DNA of 9,433 bases from an uncultured Clostridium sp. (lineage in GTDB: Bacteria > Bacillota > Clostridia > TANB77 > CAG-508). A program made the position numbers and the translations under genes. The notes under the pieces are model-generated. The model saw nothing but the letters and a program-made list of their open reading frames with translations, made no database searches and was not told the origin of the DNA. Each line of letters begins with the position of its first letter. Positions within the stretch are counted from its first letter, which is position 1. This document shows positions 6,252 to 9,433 of the stretch, piece by piece. The stretch spans positions 1 to 9,433 of the forward strand of contig CABVAF010000018.1 in NCBI GenBank assembly GCA_902496295.1, read 5' to 3'.

Positions 6252-7319
6252 CTATATATCTAAGGCCATATCTCCTTGTTTTATCCATTCTTTTCTTCTC
6301 ATAAACTCAGAAATAAGCAATGTTAATAAAGCAGGTAGAATAAAATGCATTAAGATTATTTGTAATATTACTGTTTTGCTAGAAGTTGAACCAATCATCG
6401 TTTGATAAGTCATGATTTGTCCTACAAATCCAGCTGATCCCATACCAGATCCTGTAGCGTTATTTGTCATTTTAAATATAACAGAAGAAACAGGACCTAA
6501 AATAGCACTAGATATTATTGCAGGAAGCCAAATTACAGGCTTTTTTACTATGTTAGGAATCTGAAGCATAGAAGTACCTATTCCTTGAGCTAAAAGACCA
6601 CCCAATTTATTTTCTCGATAGCTGGCCACAGCAAAGCCAACCATTTGGCAACAACAACCTATAGTGGCAGCACCAGCTGTTATTCCATTTAAATTTAGGA
6701 TTACGCCAATGGCAGCAGAGCTTATTGGTAGCGTAAGAAGTATTCCCATTATTACAGAAACCAGTATACCCATAATAAAAGGTTGTTGTTCTGTAGCAAA
6801 CATTATAATAGTTCCTAGCCAAGTCATAAATTTTGATATTGATGGCCCAATTAGTAATCCAGCAGTTGATCCGCTAAGAATAGTAATAAGTGGAGTGATG
6901 ATTATATCTATTTTTGTCTTTCCACTTATAACATGTCCAATTTCAATTCCAATTAATGCAGCAATAAATGCACCTAGAGGTTCTCCAGGGCCTACAAGTA
7001 ATACTGAGCCAGTTTCAGTAAGTATTTGGCCAGATAATATTTTAGTAGCAAAACCTCCAATTATGCTGGCTACAGCAGCTGATATGGTAACTAGGGGACT
7101 CTCTTTAAATTTATAGGCAATACCAACACCAATACCAGCACAAGTGCAAGAAGCAGCAAGTTTTCCTATAAGGTAAATCATAGTTCCTATATTATTAGGT
7201 ATAAAATTACCTATTTGTTGAAGTATTGTACCAATTATTAAGGTTGAAAATAATCCTAAAGCCATGCCACTTAATCCATCAATGAATATATGGCTTAAAA
7301 AGTTTTTAATTTTTTTCAT
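6252..7319 (-). CDS. PfoR-like PTS_EIIC_2 family membrane protein
   Basis: 355 residues. The start at 7319 (MKKIKNFLSHIFIDG) is preferred over an in-frame ATG at 7352 because GGAGAGGAGA (7327-7336) lies eight bases before it and inside the longer version. The protein is almost entirely hydrophobic, with about nine to ten predicted helices. It carries the family hallmark VGPGEPLGAFIAALIG (109-124) and a conserved opening, IDGLSGMALGLFSTLIIG. This is the family of C. perfringens PfoR, once thought to regulate perfringolysin and related to PTS IIC permeases. The true substrate is unknown, and no IIA or IIB domain or gene is nearby. It sits in the cytoplasmic membrane. It stands alone, divergent from ddh, and ends at the shared terminator. 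The cluster C222-C224 near the middle is unusual in a membrane segment. Confidence 0.85.
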   Translation of the reverse strand: MKKIKNFLSHIFIDGLSGMALGLFSTLIIGTILQQIGNFIPNNIGTMIYLIGKLAASCTCAGIGVGIAYKFKESPLVTISAAVASIIGGFATKILSGQILTETGSVLLVGPGEPLGAFIAALIGIEIGHVISGKTKIDIIITPLITILSGSTAGLLIGPSISKFMTWLGTIIMFATEQQPFIMGILVSVIMGILLTLPISSAAIGVILNLNGITAGAATIGCCCQMVGFAVASYRENKLGGLLAQGIGTSMLQIPNIVKKPVIWLPAIISSAILGPVSSVIFKMTNNATGSGMGSAGFVGQIMTYQTMIGSTSSKTVILQIILMHFILPALLTLLISEFMRRKEWIKQGDMALDI

Positions 7320-7374
7320 AATGCAATCTCCTCTCCAAAAAAACAAAAACATAAGAATTTATATATGTTTACTT

Positions 7375-7386
7375 ATGTATATACAT
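7375..7386. repeat. Perfect 12-base palindrome in the divergent intergenic region
   Basis: ATGTATATACAT lies 56 bases upstream of the PfoR-like start, in the 217-base region shared with ddh. Its position would suit an operator for the permease, but no regulator is identifiable and AT-rich DNA yields such palindromes by chance. Confidence 0.3.
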
Positions 7387-7536
7387 GTGTAATGTAAGTG
7401 TAGTTTATCATTAAATGTAACAAAATTCAAATTTTAAATAAATAAATATAAGAAGATTTATAGAAAGAAGGTATAAAAGAAAATTTAGAAGAGTAAAATT
7501 AAATGAAAAAATTTTTCTCTTGGGGAACTAAAAATT

Positions 7537-8511
7537 ATGACTAACAAAATTAATATTGGCATTGTTGGATATGGAAATTTAGGAAGAGCTGTTGAAAAGG
7601 CATTGATGAACAGTGAGGATTTAAAATTAGAAGCTATATTTACTAGAAGGAATGTAAAAAATATCATAAGTGATTCAAAGCTTCTACATATTTCGGAAAT
7701 TAAAAACTATATTGGTATCATTGATGTGATGATTCTTTGTGGAGGCTCAGCAACTGATTTGCCACAGCAAAGTGCAGAAATAGCAAAATATTTTAATGTG
7801 ATAGATAGTTTTGATACTCATGCAAAAATAGAGGAACATTTTATAGGTGTTGATGAAGTGAGCAAAGAAAATGAAAAAATAGCACTTTTATCAGTAGGAT
7901 GGGATCCAGGTTTATTTTCATTAAATAGATTATTAGGGAAGGCTATACTTCCTAATAGCACTGAATATACATTTTGGGGTAGTGGAGTAAGTCAAGGGCA
8001 TTCGGATGCTATTAGGAGGATTAAGGGAGTAAAAACAGCCATACAATATACTATACCTATAAAAGAGGCAATAGAGAGAGTTAGACACGGTGAAAAACCA
8101 GTTTTAAATGATGGAGAAATGCATAAGAGACTATGCTATGTAGTTGCTGAAGAAGACGCAGATTTATCTTTTATAGAAAATTCAATAAAAAATATGCCAT
8201 ATTATTTTTTAGGGTATGAAACGGAAGTGAATTTTATTACTGAAGAAGAATTTAAGAATAAACATAGAGGAATGTCTCATGGTGGCTTTGTAATTTGTTC
8301 TGGTAATAGTGGAGAAAATAATTTTGTCATGGAATTTAAACTAGTTCTTGATAGTAATCCAGAATTTACAGGTTCAATATTGGTGGCTTATGCCAGAGCT
8401 ATATTTAGAATGTATAAGGAAGGTAAGAGAGGGGCATATACTATATTTGATGTGCCTATTAGTTACTTATCATCTAAAAAGGCAGAAGATCTTAGAAAAG
8501 AATTATTATAA
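7537..8511 (+). CDS. ddh: meso-diaminopimelate D-dehydrogenase
   Basis: 324 residues, the usual length for Ddh (EC 1.4.1.16). It makes meso-2,6-diaminopimelate by NADPH-dependent reductive amination of tetrahydrodipicolinate, a one-step route to the lysine and peptidoglycan precursor. The Rossmann fold opens GIVGYGNLG (8-16). The family blocks follow in order: CGGSATDLPQQ (68-78), NVIDSFDTHAKI (87-98), SVGWDPGLFSLNR (119-131), FWGSGVSQGHSDAIRRIKG (146-164), and HRGMSHGGFVI (243-253). These match the Corynebacterium glutamicum enzyme in its nucleotide- and substrate-binding parts. The ATG at 7537 gives the standard N-terminus; GGGGA lies ten bases upstream, slightly far. No other lysine gene adjoins it. 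It has its own terminator, so it is a single-gene unit. I see no lysine riboswitch upstream. Confidence 0.95.
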   Translation: MTNKINIGIVGYGNLGRAVEKALMNSEDLKLEAIFTRRNVKNIISDSKLLHISEIKNYIGIIDVMILCGGSATDLPQQSAEIAKYFNVIDSFDTHAKIEEHFIGVDEVSKENEKIALLSVGWDPGLFSLNRLLGKAILPNSTEYTFWGSGVSQGHSDAIRRIKGVKTAIQYTIPIKEAIERVRHGEKPVLNDGEMHKRLCYVVAEEDADLSFIENSIKNMPYYFLGYETEVNFITEEEFKNKHRGMSHGGFVICSGNSGENNFVMEFKLVLDSNPEFTGSILVAYARAIFRMYKEGKRGAYTIFDVPISYLSSKKAEDLRKELL

Positions 8512-8513
8512 TC

Positions 8514-8550
8514 AAAAAAGATTAAGTATGAATTTGCTTAATCTTTTTTT
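8514..8550 (+). terminator. Rho-independent terminator of ddh
   Basis: AAAAAAGATTAAG (8514-8526) pairs perfectly with CTTAATCTTTTTT (8537-8549) around a 10-base loop and ends in a run of T, three bases after the ddh stop. Confidence 0.9.
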
Positions 8551-8551
8551 G

Positions 8552-8842
8552 TTTAATAAAATCTTTATCTGATAATTAGTCCAATAATAATATATTTAGC
8601 TGAATTTGGTAAACATAATAAAGTAAGTTAAAAAAATAGTTAGATAAAGAAGGTGTCTTTTAATGACTTAAAGTTTTATTATTAAATAAAAATTGATATT
8701 TAGTTTAAATATATTGCAGGACATTACGATAATAAAATGTATAAAGAATAATGAAGTGTGAAAAAAGTAAAAAAATACGAAAAAATGTAAGTGATTTATA
8801 AAAAAAACAATAATCTTTGGGATTTATGATGATAATACAATA
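8552..8842. other. Gene-free AT-rich spacer between ddh and rpsU
   Basis: About 290 bases with no frame of useful length and a ribosome binding site, no strong hairpin and no recognisable RNA. I see nothing functional in it before the rpsU promoter. Confidence 0.6.
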
Positions 8843-8872
8843 TTGACAGTATTTCAGGAGTTACTGTATAAT
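8843..8872 (+). promoter_or_regulatory. Consensus sigma-A promoter of rpsU
   Basis: Perfect TTGACA (8843-8848) and perfect TATAAT (8867-8872) with an 18-base spacer. The expected transcript has a leader of about 65 bases, including a weak CAGTG/CACTG pairing (8896-8900 with 8920-8924) just before the ribosome binding site. Confidence 0.88.
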
Positions 8873-8943
8873 TAATATTGATTTAAGTAAACCCACAGTG
8901 TTAAATACTTATATATTTTCACTGACGAAGGGAGGAATTAAGA

Positions 8944-9120
8944 GTGTCAGAAATAAAGGTTAGAGAAAACGAATCATTAGAGCAAGCTTTAAGTAGATTT
9001 AAAAGAAAATGCGCTAATGCTGGAGTGCTTGCTGAAGTAAGAAAAAGAGAGCACTATGAAAAGCCAAGTGTTAAAAGAAAAAAGAAATCTGAAGCTGCAA
9101 GAAAAAGAAAATTCAAGTAG
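8944..9120 (+). CDS. rpsU: Small ribosomal subunit protein bS21
   Basis: 58 residues from a GTG start with AAGGGAGG (8928-8935) eight bases upstream. The sequence MSEIKVRENESLEQALSRF, then the KRKCANAGVLAEVRKREHYE block and a Lys/Arg-rich tail ending RKRKFK, is a textbook S21 of normal clostridial length. S21 binds the 30S platform near the 3' end of 16S rRNA and helps the anti-Shine-Dalgarno region pair with mRNA. It has its own promoter and terminator and is followed by tRNA genes. The yqeY gene that often follows rpsU in Firmicutes is absent. Too short for usual ORF cut-offs but certain. Confidence 0.97.
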   Translation: MSEIKVRENESLEQALSRFKRKCANAGVLAEVRKREHYEKPSVKRKKKSEAARKRKFK

Positions 9121-9130
9121 TAATAAAGTA

Positions 9131-9160
9131 TCCTTTCAAATTACGTTTGAAAGGATTTTT
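9131..9160 (+). terminator. Rho-independent terminator of rpsU
   Basis: TCCTTTCAAA (9131-9140) pairs perfectly with TTTGAAAGGA (9146-9155) around TTACG, then a run of five T. It begins ten bases after the rpsU stop codon. Confidence 0.92.
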
Positions 9161-9220
9161 ATTATCTTGCTATGAAAAAACATATTATAAAATAAAAAAA
9201 TATTTTATATAAAAATTATG

Positions 9221-9249
9221 TTGACAAAATAAGAAAAACAATGTAATGT
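9221..9249 (+). promoter_or_regulatory. Promoter of the tRNA operon
   Basis: Perfect TTGACA (9221-9226), a 17-base spacer and TAATGT (9244-9249). It lies about 40 bases before tRNA-Glu, as expected for a stable RNA operon. Confidence 0.7.
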
Positions 9250-9290
9250 ACTAAGGGCAGGGCAAGATAATGTACTGTTGGTAACCATAA

Positions 9291-9365
9291 GGCCCCTTGG
9301 TCAAGCGGTCAAGACACCACCCTTTCACGGTGGTAACAGGGGTTCGATTCCCCTAGGGGTCACCA
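9291..9365 (+). tRNA. tRNA-Glu (UUC), CCA encoded
   Basis: A complete cloverleaf of 75 bases. The acceptor GGCCCCT pairs with AGGGGTC (one G-T). The anticodon stem CCACC/GGTGG holds the loop CTTTCAC with anticodon TTC at 9324-9326. The T arm has GGTTCGATTCC, the discriminator is A, and CCA is encoded at 9363-9365. It charges glutamate and reads GAA/GAG. The first gene of a tRNA cluster. Confidence 0.97.
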
Positions 9366-9381
9366 TTTTAAATTTGTTTAT

Positions 9382-9433
9382 GGAAGCATAGCTCAGCTGG
9401 GAGAGCATCTGCCTTACAAGCAGAGGGTCACAG
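9382..9433 (+). tRNA. tRNA-Val (UAC), cut by the window end
   Basis: The first 52 bases of a tRNA: acceptor 5' strand GGAAGCA, D arm GCTCAGCTGGGAGAGC, anticodon stem TCTGC/GCAGA with loop CTTACAA, anticodon TAC at 9415-9417. The T arm and 3' acceptor lie beyond the window. It follows tRNA-Glu by 16 bases and is surely cotranscribed. Confidence 0.95.

Noticed and set aside
6664..7116. 150-residue + strand frame inside the PfoR-like gene
   Set aside because: It is antisense to a clear membrane protein gene; its composition mirrors that gene and it lacks start signals.
7320..7352. Longer N-terminus (MFLFFWRGDCI) for the PfoR-like protein
   Set aside because: The strong ribosome binding site GGAGAGGAGA lies inside this extension and points to the ATG at 7319.
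9291..9365. tRNA-Glu as attachment site of the decayed element
   Set aside because: No copy of the tRNA 3' end is visible elsewhere in the window, and intact core genes separate it from the accessory region.
1..9433. CRISPR array
   Set aside because: No regularly spaced direct repeats were seen on either strand.

Overview
The window reads as chromosomal DNA from a low-GC Firmicute, most likely a Clostridium. The DNA is strongly AT-rich with A/T-ending codons. The recognisable housekeeping genes (a PfoR/PTS_EIIC_2-type membrane protein, meso-diaminopimelate dehydrogenase, ribosomal protein S21, and tRNA-Glu and tRNA-Val with encoded CCA where visible) fit that group. This assignment is by recognition; no search was run.

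Left part, about 1-5200: a decaying accessory region. It opens inside the 3' end of an IS1182-type transposase, which is followed by a hairpin terminator. The IS end appears to abut a large serine recombinase that has lost its start and carries one frameshift and two in-frame stops. A small HTH/zinc-knuckle protein of the kind often seen beside such recombinases follows; it too is damaged, with a frameshift and lost cysteines. Two intact solitary nucleases come next on the same strand: an HNH enzyme with a PUA/EVE-like N-terminal domain, resembling modification-dependent restriction enzymes, and a GIY-YIG protein with its own N-terminal domain. After them lie a 160-base GC-richer stretch that folds on paper and a remnant resembling DUF1643 proteins.

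Middle, 5200-5750: a consensus-like promoter, a GC-richer leader with two tandem hairpins, and a hotdog-fold thioesterase of the fluoroacetyl-CoA thioesterase (FlK-like) type. One extra G breaks the thioesterase although all three catalytic-type residues survive. It is followed by a MerR-type promoter (19-base spacer around a GAGTTAACTC dyad) with no merR gene in the window.

Right part, 5750-9433: mostly ordinary. A three-helix membrane microprotein (+) and the PfoR-like permease (-) converge on a shared bidirectional terminator. Divergent from the permease is ddh (lysine/peptidoglycan pathway), with its own terminator. After about 290 AT-rich bases without a gene come rpsU, with a consensus promoter and terminator, and a tRNA operon (Glu-UUC, then Val-UAC cut by the window edge).

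The most interesting parts are the two adjacent nucleases as possible anti-phage cargo of a dying element, the two GC-rich structured non-coding stretches, and the orphan MerR-type promoter.
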